From assembly GCA_009801015.1 (NCBI GenBank), contig VHZZ01002571.1:44894-77403 (forward strand): DNA of 32,510 nt. Direction: 5' to 3'. This document shows, one piece after another, positions 20,640-32,418 of this stretch. The DNA is from Silene noctiflora (Eukaryota; Streptophyta; Magnoliopsida; Caryophyllales; Caryophyllaceae). Within the stretch, counting starts at the first letter, position 1; each line of letters begins with the position of its first letter. Both the position numbers and the translations under genes were made by a program. Below the pieces are notes generated by a model. The model saw only the letters and a program-made list of their open reading frames with translations. It was not told where the DNA came from and did not search any database.

Positions 20640-22867
20640 CGGAACTGAGATATCTAAGTCAGCAAGAAAAAGCTACAATGTTGCACCGGCAGCAACACCT
20701 GAAGACCATTCAGAACAGTTATCCATCCTGCAAAACATAGCATACATATGAATGAATCATAATTTAATGGCATACTACAGTACAAAAAAAAAAGTTGTCT
20801 GGCTGCATTGAGCGCCAAAAGTGAAAATTTGAATATATGTACACAGAATATCAAAAAAAGTTTTTATTCTTCTAACAATACTTTGCCTGAGATCTAGATT
20901 TTGTACAAAATGCCACGTTCATATGAAGCGCAACAGAAAGATCAAACAGAAAGGTCAACAAAAATTATTACCACCGATTTGGACAGAGAGGGCAAAAAGA
21001 GAAGGGGCACATAACTGAATAACAGTTGTAGGTAGATAGTAAAACATTGTAAATTATACGGAGTAATATTCTAAAAGCACAATCGACCACAGTCAGCTAG
21101 TAATTTCTCAAACAAGACTACTTCTTTATATAAGCCCACCAATTATGAAATAAATAATATATCAGAAACTAAAAGAGGAGAGCCACAACCACCCTCCTTC
21201 CATTTGCACTCTTGTAAGAACACCACAACAGCATCGGAATTCATTTGAGATGTTAATTTCTTCAAAATGGTAAACTAAATACACATGTTAGCAAGATTCA
21301 AGAAATACCTCCACCCAAACCCTAGGTCTAACCTCTCCCTAATACATGAAATGGCTTACGTCGTTATTTCAGGTGTCACGCCGCTAAAAAGATGCCCAAG
21401 CAGTGGGTTATCAGACTCACTCGACCCAGCAAGTCACAAATCTGTTCCAAAGGTATTCCATCATAGCACCTACTTAAAATCTATAGAGCAGACACTGTGT
21501 TACAGTTCGTGAATTGTTTATGGCATATACATAAACAATTTGGTAACCTTGCCAAGGCCTAATTCTTTTCCAGTAAAGGGTAAAATTGATGGGATGACCA
21601 GTTGCTGTTTAATGATATAAATGAGGGGGTGTCATCTAGAGATGAGGTCCATGAGGAAGGATTGGAAGATAAAGTCACATTCAGCAGAGAGAAAAAAAAG
21701 GAAAAGATGGAGCAAGCAGGCCCGTGTGATAGGGGGTTCATCCAGTTCTAAGAACTGGGACCCAAAATACATACTCGTGCTTTTGAATGCAAAAATATTG
21801 GAACAGACCCATGGGACATTTGTTAGTGGCCCCGTTGTGTAATGGTGTATGACGCATTATCAATTGAGCTATTCTGGAAGTTTCAAACTATTAGTTTTGT
21901 TCCCGGTAGTTTTGTCAATTTAGGGGTATTCTTTTTATAGTTTCTGACAAATATATTTTTTTCTAAAATTAAATTGAAGGACTCACATCGAAAACAAAAA
22001 AAAAAAATCATATTAAAAAATGGAGGGAGTAGTACTTTTTTTCTCAATTTAGATTGAAAGCTTAAGAAGTGAAAGTGGCACATAAAAAAAAAAAGAAAAA
22101 AGAATGTCATAAGTAAAACAATTAAAGAAAATATAACCTTCGTCGAAAAGAAAAGAATCATTCATTATTCTTACGTAATAATTATATCTAGCGTATACAT
22201 TTTTAAGTTAATACATTGTCCCCTTATTTTCTTGCAAGGCACTACTTATTATATATAGGGCCTCTGATTTGGTAGGTCTTGGAACAGGGCCTCTCAAATT
22301 AGGCAGCCTTGGGCACAAGGAGATGATATAGTACATTGTAGACGAAGAAAATGCATCTAATATGTTGCATGTATATTGGAGGTTACCAGGAAGAGCTAGA
22401 AAGGAGAATGAAAAATATGAAACAACAGAGAGCAGAGGCAGGCAGAAAAACAAAGGAAGGTGGAGGGGGGTTTATTAATGGGTAATCAAATGGGCTACAT
22501 ATTGAGGTTTATACTACTCAAGAAAATTTACCAAATCTTTTCGAAATCAAAGACCCAAACATAGAATGCTCGAAAGTAACACGGTACAACAATGAACAAA
22601 ATATTCAGTTGCTTTAGGTCCTTTTACTTCTCGCAATGTGCAAAGTGCAAACGTGTGGGAAACATAGAAAAATTGCATACCCATTTTTTTCTGATTTCTA
22701 AAATATACTACTACACTACTATTTCACACTTCTAGAATTATTATCCAGGGAATTTTTGACACGTTTCTCATTATCCAGGGAATTCGTCAGCTTCGCAAAG
22801 CCACTGCGAGGGTACTAAGTGCATTCATAAATAAAACAAGGACAATCACCTTGATAGCTACCCATGT
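20640..22867. other. 3' flank of the intact prolyl 4-hydroxylase gene, part of the duplicated block
   Basis: Three blocks match the pseudogene flank: 20640-20790 with about 4657-4790, 21525-21595 with about 4853-4925, and 22688-22867 with about 4930-5068. Between them this copy carries extra sequence, about 730 bp (20791-21524) and about 1.09 kb (21596-22687). The second includes an AT-rich stretch with GGAGGGAGTAGTA (22021-22034), like the end of a Stowaway element. No gene is supported here; the frame at 21621-21842 has no recognised features. The repeated motif ATTTGAATATATGTAC (about 20550 and 20828) suggests a small duplication. Confidence 0.55.
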
Positions 22868-25800
22868 TTAAACTCTGTACTCATCAACATGCATCCACTT
22901 TGTTGACGACCACTTGTTTCCTTTAATTACAGGACAGCCACCTGTGACAAGTAAGAACATGAGGACCGTCTGTACTCCTAAAACTGCTATAGTAGCCAAT
23001 TTAGCCTTTGAAAAATTTATGACAGAAAAACAAAGTAAGTAAACTACGCACTCGGAAGGCCATGCCATAGAAAAATGTAGATGGCTAAATTTATTCTCAA
23101 CTTTTACTTGATAAGTGTTCAGTACACTAACCATGCAAACTAGAAGAATCTAGTGTCGCATCAGGCCTCATGCTCCAGAAAAGTAAGGCGTCGCCCATCC
23201 TAGGTTTCACAGAGATACCCTTTTTGGCACAATCAGATTTCTCGTTCCACCCAGGTTGAGTGCTGAAATTACCAACTGCAGCTGGGAAAACAGTCTCACC
23301 ACCTTCTTCAACATCTGACCTGGAATGCAATTGCCCCAAATTTTCGTAAAATAAAAAAATAGATTAATGCAAAAAATTATCTTCTTCGGTGAATACAAGT
23401 CAAACAACTGATCAATGCAAATGGCACACGTCATATTGATCCATGAAAGTTTCTGAGATAGAATCTTACAAATACATCAGAACAGTCGCAATCCTTTGGC
23501 CGCCGTTCTTTGTATTGAATTCATCCAGAAAATAATCATAGTGAGGTTCATACTTTTGACCTTCTTCATAGTGGAGAATCTGAAGTCCCTCGCCATGTTC
23601 TGTGAGTACAGGTATGCAAATTTAGGGGATGAACGGAAAAAAGATTATATTACCCAGACATGATTTCTTGTAAAAAAAGAAAGCATTACAACCAAAAAAT
23701 TACGCGTAGCAGAAACATACAACCCCATGGGTACAGTAATAAAAAGATCAATCCTAAAAGTATCCAAGAGAAGTCTACTTAATTCATGGAGTTGTAGACG
23801 AGCTCTAAGAAAAGGGAATAAGTGTGACTTCTCTAGATCAAAGAGTTCCGATTCGAAGAGGCAGCATCGGAAATATACCTCAAAGTAATAACTTAGTCGG
23901 TGAAGTTATTTAGCTATGCATGACGTCTTAATGTAATACTATGACCATGTAGACTAGGCCAGTATATCTTAATGGTTGAAGCCAATCTACTAGGGCATAG
24001 GTCAGACACTAAACTTCATTTCTAAAAAATTCACAGAAACATCTTAGCTAACATTGCTAATTTGCTGACAGCCTTTTTGTTTTACAGCATATTCCTGGGT
24101 ACTGAAATACAGATTTTTTTTTCCATCTCCCGGCATCCCTTAACATTACTTATTACTATTTACGGCTCGCTTGGAATGAGGGTAACTATTACCGGAGTAA
24201 TTTAAGCTAAAATAAGAAGATATGGGAGGAGATTGGACGATTGGTATGAGGGAGAAATTATTACCTCCGTATGGAGGTAATGCATTACTTGGGGGGGAGG
24301 TGGATAACTATTACCCCCTTAATGGAGGGATTATTACACTATCTTCCCATCTCTATCTTCAACCTCCATCACTTTGCTCTGTCTTTTAGTTCATTTAAGA
24401 TCTAACCCTAGCAACAATTACCTCCATTCCAAGCGAGCCCTTAGAATTATTAAGGTAACCAATCAACTGAATGCATTTATTTTCCCTGACAGAGAATCCA
24501 AATACAGTACTAATGGTTAGGGAGTATATAACACCAAGTGGTGCGAGCACCATATGGAAATGATAGCCACAGAAGTTTGCATCACTACAGTAACAACATA
24601 TGAGCATAATATAGTTCAAAAGCAATACTCATTGCATCCGTACCTACAGGAATAAAAGTGAAATCCGCTATTCTTTTTTCTATGTCGCGTATAATTTTGT
24701 CTTGGCCTCTTCTCAGAAATGTGCCAGAGCTTGTACGTACCCTGCACATAATCATGCAGACACGAATGAGCTCCAAGTATTCATATAATAATGCATTAAT
24801 CCTTATACCGTTAAAACAAACAAACAAAAAACAGAAAAATAAAAATTGTTTCATTTGACGGCAGTAAACGTAAGGCCAAATGACTACCAAAAATTTGAAT
24901 TCCAAATTCTTCAAGAAATCTGAGAAAAGTTTAATGAGAAAAATTGATAACAAACCTGCTATCCTTACTCTTGCCTGTTTTACTATCAACAACAGTTGAC
25001 TTCTTCATATGCGGTTTAGCGAGGCTAATAAGGTACTCGCATTCTTCCTTTGACTGCAGAAATTAGAATCTAGGATCACCATTTGGACATATTATAGCAT
25101 AAAAACTAGCAACACAATGACAGAATAGAAACTGTAAACAGCTCAAAGCTTGAACATATGAACTTAAAGTTGGGTTGCCTAATTTATATGACTACTTAAC
25201 ATCCGATACACAATATACTCCTGATAGAGAGTTTGATATAGGAGTAGATTTTATGCACATGCCAAGGGGATTAGGCGTGAAGTCCTGAACCGATTTGTAA
25301 ACACATCGGTGAATCGTGCTACCAATGCTGAAAATAACAATCATGATAGTTTGTAGCAAACAAAGTCTTCCTCTATGCAGAATTATCCCGGTGCGCCGGG
25401 TTAGTCCAGACTGAAAGGACAGTCGTGTTAAAAACACAAACGAGTGTACCATAATAAAAAATACACTATAACACTGTGCGTGGATAGAGTAGGGTATTAA
25501 GGGGATATCTTTGGTAGTTCAAGTGCACAGATAGTTATCTCATTTTTGGTTAAAGATCAACTGAAAGCAACTTCTCAAAACCCCCAGCGTAGGACCCTTC
25601 CCCCACTCGGATCGGTAGCCTCTTTGATGGTATTAGGAAAAATAAAAATATGAATAACCATAAGCAGCTTTTCACTCGAAAAATCAATCCGTATAGAAAC
25701 GAAAAAAGTACCCAGTAAGATCATTTACATTGCAATGCAAATTACAATTGCTGCAAAATGGAGTAAACATTAGCTCTTATTCTCTAAAGTCCCCCTTCCC

Positions 25801-26636
25801 TTCCATAGTGAATCATACATTTAAATCTGATCCCCAACTTCGGCAACTTAATTACTTCCTGCATTTCCTAACATCTAAATCTACCTGATTACTCACACTT
25901 TGGTAGGACTACCCTTAACACTGCTTAATGTTTATCCCCAATGCACATTAACTTGTCCGATCTTAGAACGAACTTTAATATAAAAATGCCGATTCACCAT
26001 CACACCTTATAAAAAACATGGCATGACCATAAGCTGATCATACAACTATAGTGGCTGAACTAGAGAGCTAGAACAAGATCGTCTCTCCTTAGTTTACATT
26101 ACAGCATTAATAGTTCGCCACCCTGAAAATTCCCATCCCCTAACTACAATTCCTAATTCCGCCACTGTTAGAATATAAAACCCATGATGGGACTCCAACC
26201 ATCAGCTTAAGCTTTTGGTTGAGATGGTTTCTTGACAGCCACTGTAAACAACCCATTTGTGGAACCAAATTCTTTAACTATCGACATCTAAAGAACACCC
26301 AATACTAAAACTAATCAATCATAATATCGTCAATCAAACAACGAGATAGAAAAAACAGACCAAGAAATGATGGTAAAGAAAAGCGCGAGGCTCCCAGGAA
26401 AGAATCTCAACCCATTGATCACTTCTACCACCAATACCAGAACCTCTTTCGAGGGATTTACGGCCGAAGTTAGCGAGATCGTGACCGGTACGCGGGCCGG
26501 CGTCATTGGCGACAGGAAGGGAGAGAATGCCGAGAGCAAGAAGTAATAGTAATACAACAGTTAGCATTATTAGCATTGCCATCACCATTGTTGTTGTTGA
26601 TGTTCTCTTCCTGCTCTGCCTCCCTGCTTTTCCCAT
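22868..26636 (-). CDS. P4H: Prolyl 4-hydroxylase, membrane-anchored, plant type; six exons
   Basis: It hydroxylates peptidyl proline using 2-oxoglutarate, O2 and Fe(II), giving hydroxyproline in extensins and arabinogalactan proteins in the ER/Golgi. Exons: 26636-26361, 25053-24956, 24741-24644, 23599-23470, 23319-23132, 22941-22868, all with GT donors and AG acceptors. They join to 864 nt and 287 residues, a usual length for the family. A basic N-terminus (GRQSRKR) precedes a membrane segment at 17-38, so type II topology is expected. The double-stranded beta-helix domain keeps iron ligands His177 and Asp179 (PHYDYF) and His263 (SLHGGCPV), and the 2-oxoglutarate lysine Lys273 (GNKW). Other family landmarks are SDQWVEILSWEPRAF, KECEYLI-like EECEYLI, VRTSSGTFL and SDVEEGGETVFP. 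The short C-terminus ends in DEYRV, without a ShK-type toxin-like domain. It is intact and probably functional; a MITE sits in intron 3. Confidence 0.97.
24163..24440. mobile_element. PIF/Harbinger (Tourist-like) MITE, 278 bp, TSD TTA, in hydroxylase intron 3
   Basis: The ends read CGGCTCGCTTGGAATG and, on the opposite strand, GGGCTCGCTTGGAATG. TTA flanks both sides (24160-24162 and 24441-24443). The related intron in the pseudogene has an undisturbed site, GTACTATTTTAGAAG at about 11741-11755, in place of the element. Terminal repeats plus a 3-bp TTA duplication fit Harbinger-derived MITEs. Confidence 0.9.
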
Positions 26637-26832
26637 TTTTATTATTTGATTTTACTACTAAAACCCTAATTGTTCAAATTGATTAAATTGATTTGGGGGA
26701 AAGGGTTTTGTGTGAATTAAATTGGGGAAATTGAGGGAGATTGATTGAATGTTGGAGAAATTGAATTGAATGTTGAGGAATGAGGAGACGTGGGTTTTGG
26801 GTTAATTACAGGGAGTGACTAGTCTACGCCCA

Positions 26833-26839
26833 TTTTATA
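26833..26839 (-). promoter_or_regulatory. Candidate TATA box of prolyl 4-hydroxylase
   Basis: The minus strand reads TATAAAA within ACGTATAAAATGGGCG, about 195 bp before the start codon at 26636. This spacing would leave a 5' leader of roughly 165 bases. It is the only good TATA match in the near flank. Confidence 0.5.
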
Positions 26840-29059
26840 CGTTGACGCACACAGAATTAATTACTTGGGTGTTTCCATTTAATAAGCAGTTTCATCTCCG
26901 TGCGAAAAATGTACGTGTTTAATTTTATTAAATTGAAAAAATTAATAAGAAGGTGAATATATATGATATTATAGTGATACCGTTGTAAAAAGTAAAAAGA
27001 ATTTATATGCTTAAGTTAGACGTAAGTAAAAACAACGCATTCTCGATATTATAAAAATAAACAAATTCTCATAAAAGACGGGTCAAATATATATGTAGGA
27101 TGAATACGACAAAACAATAGCATTATGCATAGAAAAAATAAAATACGTGTCCTATATACCCAAGAGGTTGATATTGACCCGTTTTAAACTTAAAACGGGT
27201 AATAACCAATAAAAATGTGTATGGATCTGAAAATTATACTTATGGTTTAAATCTAAATTCCTAATCATCCTAATTAACCCAAATTAAAATTACACTTACG
27301 GTTTAAATCTAAGTTTCTAACCACCATAATTAACCCAAATTATTATTAGCTGACCCTCTAATTACCCAAAAAAAATCCAACTATATTATATAAACTTCGG
27401 CCCTCTAACTACCAAAAAAAAAAACTCTGACCATATATGAGGTTGATTTTTTCCCCTGCAAAATAATCATTCAAAATTTTTATTTCCGATAATTAATTTT
27501 AATTGATTTTATCAAGATATTACAATCAGGGTCTCCGTGTTAAATTTGGTGTATAATTATGAGAGAATTTACCGTCCTTACGTTTCAAAAAAGAAAAAAA
27601 AAATTAGACTTTTACATTGTTGTTTACTTCCATCCTAAAAGATTAACACATCTTAAAAAATTTCGCTCAAAATTCCCGCTCATGTATGTTAAAATGTACT
27701 GAAAAATTGCGCTTAATGTTATATTCTGACTAATTCTTATTCTCTAAATATACTCTAACCAAATATTTTCTAAATATGGCCGCTATTAATTGCCTCCACT
27801 AATTAGTTACATTAATAGGCAAGTATATACTGTAAATACATATATACTGAAATGATTTACACAATATTCATCAATCTCTAGCCATATTATCCCGCAAACT
27901 CCTTAGCTTCTCATTGTCCACCATAAATACATATATATAGATATTATTTTAACCGGTTTTTAACAAGGCTAATACGCGTTTTAATTAGATTTTACATCTA
28001 AGTTAAATGTAGTATTAATGTCGTCATAAGTTATTCTTAATAGTAAAGTATAATAATATTAATAGTTTAAGGTAAAAAAAACTTGACTTAAAATGTCTCT
28101 TGACGGTAACAACTTTTTTTTCTACCTCTTACGAATTATATTAGTACATTATAACATTAAATTAAAAGTACAGTTAATTTATGCAAATAATTTTATTGAA
28201 ACTGCCTCTTATAAATTAAAATCTAAAAAATACCGTGTTGTAATACGGGATCTATACTAGTCTATATCAATTAAGTAGACAAAATAGTTATCAAATCTTG
28301 TGTGATATGTGAGGAGAATTTTAAAAAATGAGTATATGATTTTTTTTTTTAAAATGTAATGTTTGTTTGCATCTAAATTAATTGTCGTATGTTATAGGCT
28401 AATAGAGATAACATTGATGAAAAAGGTAGTAATCGATAATAGGTTTTTTTATTTTATTCGATTATATACGCTTTTAAAGATACTCTTCGCAATTGAAAAA
28501 TTACATAATTAAATAAATAGAATAAAAAAAAATAAACTACCATTACAATGAGAGTTCATAAATTATACACTACCAATGTATAAATTAAAAAAGTCACTAT
28601 TGATTAAAAAAAATCACTAATAGCATGCACAAGACATGCAATAAGATGAGAAGCATGGCATGCATATTACATTTATCTAAGTCATAACCATTACAAAGAG
28701 AGACCAACTGCTTACATAGCTACATTTATTATTAAAAAAAATTCATAAAAAAATTATTTTCAGCGGAAAAAATAAATAAAAGAAATGAAAAGAAATGAAT
28801 AAAATGATGGTTAAATATTGCCTAAAGGCTAGATATAAAGGTAATAGAAAAATCGTATGAACTAAAAGGAGTATATTTCATTTTAAAAAAGAAAAAAGAT
28901 AAACATTGATTAGAAGAAAATCAAAAGATGGAGTCCACAAAGGATTTTTTTTAAAAGAGAAAGAATAATTCGTTTATAATACGTCAAACGACACTTACAA
29001 AAGATATATAAAATCGAACAAAAATTTAATAAAAGTCAAAGAATAATGTAAAACTAAAG
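26840..29059. other. AT-rich intergenic stretch, no gene seen
   Basis: Very AT-rich, with frequent stops in all frames and A/T runs. The only structure noticed is a two-copy tandem repeat (next entry). It presumably includes the upstream region of the prolyl 4-hydroxylase gene. Confidence 0.5.
27232..27341. repeat. Two-copy tandem repeat, about 55-bp period
   Basis: Two units carry GGTTTAAATCTAA and AATTAACCCAAATT (27232-27285 and about 27287-27341), with about 85% similarity by eye. Confidence 0.75.
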
Positions 29060-29215
29060 ATCGCAACCTTGATAAGACAATTCCACTCGTCCTCGTATCG
29101 CTGGCTTTTGAGGAGATCCTTCGTTTGATTCAGTAGTGTAAGAGATAAATTACTTATTATGGCACTAAAGATTGTTGACGATAAACTTGTATTCATTGGA
29201 AAGNCGTTCAACGAA
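29060..29215 (-). repeat. Decayed coding-like repeat, minus-strand copy
   Basis: The inverted partner of 19230-19395. On the minus strand an open frame (29211-29026) holds LNQTKDLLK and RYEDEWNC. A GTAAGT donor-like site on the minus strand near 29380 could belong to an upstream exon of the same relic, but no gene model can be supported. The family is not recognised. Confidence 0.45.
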
Positions 29216-30171
29216 TTACTCTTAACTATAACTCCAATAAACTAATTNAACCCAGGAAGACATAAAGAACACAAAGAAAACTCTGAAAAAAGAAATTGAA
29301 ACACAAATCTCACCAAAAGGGAAACACTCTACGTGATTAATTGTCATGCTAATATTTGAGAAATGAACTAGTTTTGGGACTTACCATCGAGTAATTATCG
29401 TTGGCAGCCGCGAGAATGATTAAATGGAGGCTAGTATTTTAGAGAGAGAAAAAGGTGAAGAAATTTCAAACTTCGGAATATCACTCTTGAATAAACATCA
29501 CTACCAAGATGGAGTTTAGTTGCTAAAACTTAGGTGAAACTTCCAATGGTTTAGGAATAACAATCTTGTGGAGTATTTATGGCATGCATGAGGTNATGCC
29601 TTCTATTCTTCGAATCTATCACTCGTGGGCCGCTAACCTGGTCTATATAGACAGAGTATCACGTACATCCATACATTCTCATGACATTATGACTAATAAT
29701 CAAATATCTTAAGCATTAAAGTTATTTTCCACTTGCTATAAATCTATAATCAACATCAATCAATTACTTACTACTTACATAATTATTATTATTATTATCA
29801 TTCATTCATAGTTTGCTGCTATCCTAGTTAGAAATNTAGCTTATAAATGACACGAGTTGAAACTAATAGGAACCCTCAAATGTAGGTAATCTATATATGT
29901 TAGTTGGTTATCTTCTTTCGTAAAATGCATGCTTTGGCTTTTATTATAACACCAAATATCAACCATTATTCAATCANCATTCTCTACCTCTTTTATTATA
30001 AATAATCATATTTGGTGTGTACATAATATCTTGCATATAATATACTCATGGCTTTAGGAAATATGATTATCTTACTGGTATTATATACCGTTTTATATTT
30101 TAATTTGTTTTCCTATAAATCATTTTTTTTTTTATTCAATAATCATAATATGGCTAATAATTGTTTTGAAG

Positions 30172-30901
30172 GCGGATGTTTTAGCAAGCTTTTCTAATGG
30201 AGAAAGTCATCCTCTCGATACCTTTGAAACAAGATTGGAAGCACAAGTATGTAATATGTTATTTCCGTATTAACTAGAAGGGTAATGATTAAAATAAACG
30301 TAATTATGTAATATTTACCATGTGAATTACTCCCTCTTTTCAAAATCCAAACCCGTTTAGTAATGTTATTTATTACCACATGTGAATCACGGTTTATCTT
30401 TACATAATTACATGATATAATTAACCAACAACTAAAGTGTATTTATTAAATTTGATTATTGTAAGATGAGAGTATTTGAAGAATGTNTAAGAGAAGAGCT
30501 TGATGATTTGACGGAGGACAATGGCAAGACCTATTTACATAGCCATCAAGATCTCCGAAGAAGCACGAAGACAGTAGTTGTGCCATTTCCAACGGCTCGT
30601 AACGTAGAGATAATGAATCATAGTTGTGTCATATGTCTACAGGTATTGTAAACTACCCATCATCGACTAGGTCAGTATATAAACAAATGATTGAGACAAC
30701 AAGACAGTAATTATATTCCGCCTTACTTTGATAATTATTGTATAATTGACGCGTTTCTTTATCTTGTCATCATAGGACTTGGAAGGAGGGGAAACTGCAG
30801 AATGCTTAACCAAATGCAATCACGTATTTCATTCACATTGCATACAAGAATGGCTCATCAACAANACTTCATGCCCAATTTGCAGAAGCCATGTCCAATA
30901 A
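30172..30901 (+). CDS. RING-H2 finger protein (putative E3 ubiquitin ligase), 5' end unresolved
   Basis: RING-H2 proteins act as E3 ubiquitin ligases by binding E2 enzymes. Two exons are well supported: 30466-30642 (donor CAG|GTATTG) and 30776-30901 (acceptor CATAG|GAC, stop TAA). Together they complete a C3H2C3 finger: CVIC, then CNH, HVFH and SHC, ten residues, then CPIC. The first Cys pair is in one exon and the rest in the next. The last residues are RSHVQ. A likely upstream exon, 30172-30246, reads in phase (ADVLASFSNGESHPLDTF…) and ends at CAA|GTATGT, but has no start codon. The beginning of the gene is not found; 30466 happens to start with ATG. Two ambiguous bases (30487, 30865) fall in codons but cannot create stops. 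It may be a complete small gene or a fragment. Confidence 0.7.
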
Positions 30902-31256
30902 TGAATAACCGCGTCGAGCATGAATAGCCTCACTTGTGTTGAGTAATGGAGACTTTCACATACATCTGTGTCAACAGGGTATTTTCCAAATTAGGAAAAA
31001 AATGAATGGCTTGCTTTGGTTAGTGTACGTAGTATAGGTGGGGTTTGATCAACCNCGCTACACCACAAGCTTAAGAGTATAAGATTCAACGATTTGTAGC
31101 TCATTTGGATATGTTGCCCCTATTAGAGGGTGATGGACTTGGACAAGTTGTTTAATAATTGGATTCTCTATTTGCTAATTAGCTAAATATACATGTAAAT
31201 ATCAAGTCTTGATCAAAGATTTAAAACAATTATATGAATTAAGNCAACTTAATTTT

Positions 31257-32087
31257 GGGTGATTTCCCTAGATAATGTTATTGAAGAAAATAATTCCTTC
31301 TATATGCTTCATTTGAAAATAATTCCCATCATAATGTTTTTGTAGGTTTGGATTAATCCAAGCCTTAGATTTAGGTCCTTAAGTGAAAAAAATAAAAAAT
31401 AATGTATACAATTTACCACTTTACCAATTAGATTGTGATCCAACGTTTGGTAAAAGTAAGCTTTTTTTGTCGCTATAAATTTCCTACTTTATCTCTTTCA
31501 CAATCTATATTGATCAACCGGTGAACATCCTTACAAATGAGCTCATAATCTATACTAAAAAATAAGACAGTTAATCACAAATTAAAGACGAAAAGTAACT
31601 AGAGAGTAAATAAAGCACTTGTACTACTATTGCCTGTTGGTGCAATTTCTTATAAGACACAACCGCCTGTAAACTAGTTGAAGAAAAAATATAACTTAAT
31701 TGTCATGTGCATTTGTATTACATACGTTAAGCATTAAAATTAAAGGAAATAAAACTAAAATTTTAAATGTGTTGGTAGCTTTATACTGTTCAAAGGAAAA
31801 AAAAAACACTCGCAAACAACCAACAAAATTGTGTAACCGTCATAGCAGGGCAATTGCAGTTCATCGCAAACAATAACAGACTTAAGAAATAAGGGCATGC
31901 TGATAGTTACGTATGAGAACTAAACCATAAATTCTCAATTGGTAAAGTGGTAGATAGTATACGAAGGACCTAAAACTAAGACTTGGATTAACCAAACCTA
32001 AAAAAAACATTTTGTTGGGAAATATTTTTAGATAAACCATATAGAGGGAATTATTTTCTACAATAACATTATCTAGGGAAATCACCC
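31257..32087. mobile_element. Non-autonomous Mutator-like element (831 bp), TIRs about 185 bp
   Basis: The left end GGGTGATTTCCCTAGATAAT (from 31257) is inverted at 32087. Homology continues inward for about 185 bp, including GGTTTGG(A)TTAATCCAAG and ACCACTTTACCAATT. The flanks are CTTAATTTT (31248-31256) and ATTAATTTT (32088-32096), a 9-bp duplication with one mismatch. Long inverted ends plus 9-bp duplications indicate a Mutator-type element. It carries no transposase; the minus-strand frame at 32085-31882 is just the terminal repeat. Its ends differ from those of the element at 2867-3858, so it is a different family. Confidence 0.82.
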
Positions 32088-32309
32088 ATTAATTTTCAAA
32101 TTAAACTACATAGTTCATCTATTTTTGAACAAAGTGATTGTATGAGCTAATAATGTATCTTCCTCTTCAATCCTTTCTTTAGCCTTCTCCTTTCATCTCA
32201 AAGTACAATAATTCTTATTCAAAACCGTTTAACTTGTTATTAAAAAACCAATTGATATTTTATCTAAATAATAACTTTTCCAAACTATCACTTTTCCATG
32301 TTAAAAACA

Positions 32310-32345
32310 TACTCCCTCCTATTCTTAATAAGTGTCCCATTGTGG
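32310..32345. mobile_element. Possible Stowaway-like MITE end
   Basis: TACTCCCTCCTATTCTTAAT resembles the terminal CTCCCTCCGT-type sequence of Stowaway elements, but no matching opposite end is visible before the window closes. Confidence 0.3.
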
Positions 32346-32418
32346 ACTTGGCACTAGAATTAAGAAAAGGATATAAATAATGTAAAGTATTATGTGAGGG
32401 TAAGAAGATTGGAAAGAG

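Noticed and set aside
21621..21842. 73-codon plus-strand open frame rich in Lys and Arg
   Set aside because: It lies in sequence present only in one copy of the duplicated 3' flank and shows no recognisable motif.
26330..26557. Minus-strand 75-codon frame overlapping hydroxylase exon 1
   Set aside because: It is out of frame with the real exon, which matches the prolyl 4-hydroxylase family and splices correctly.
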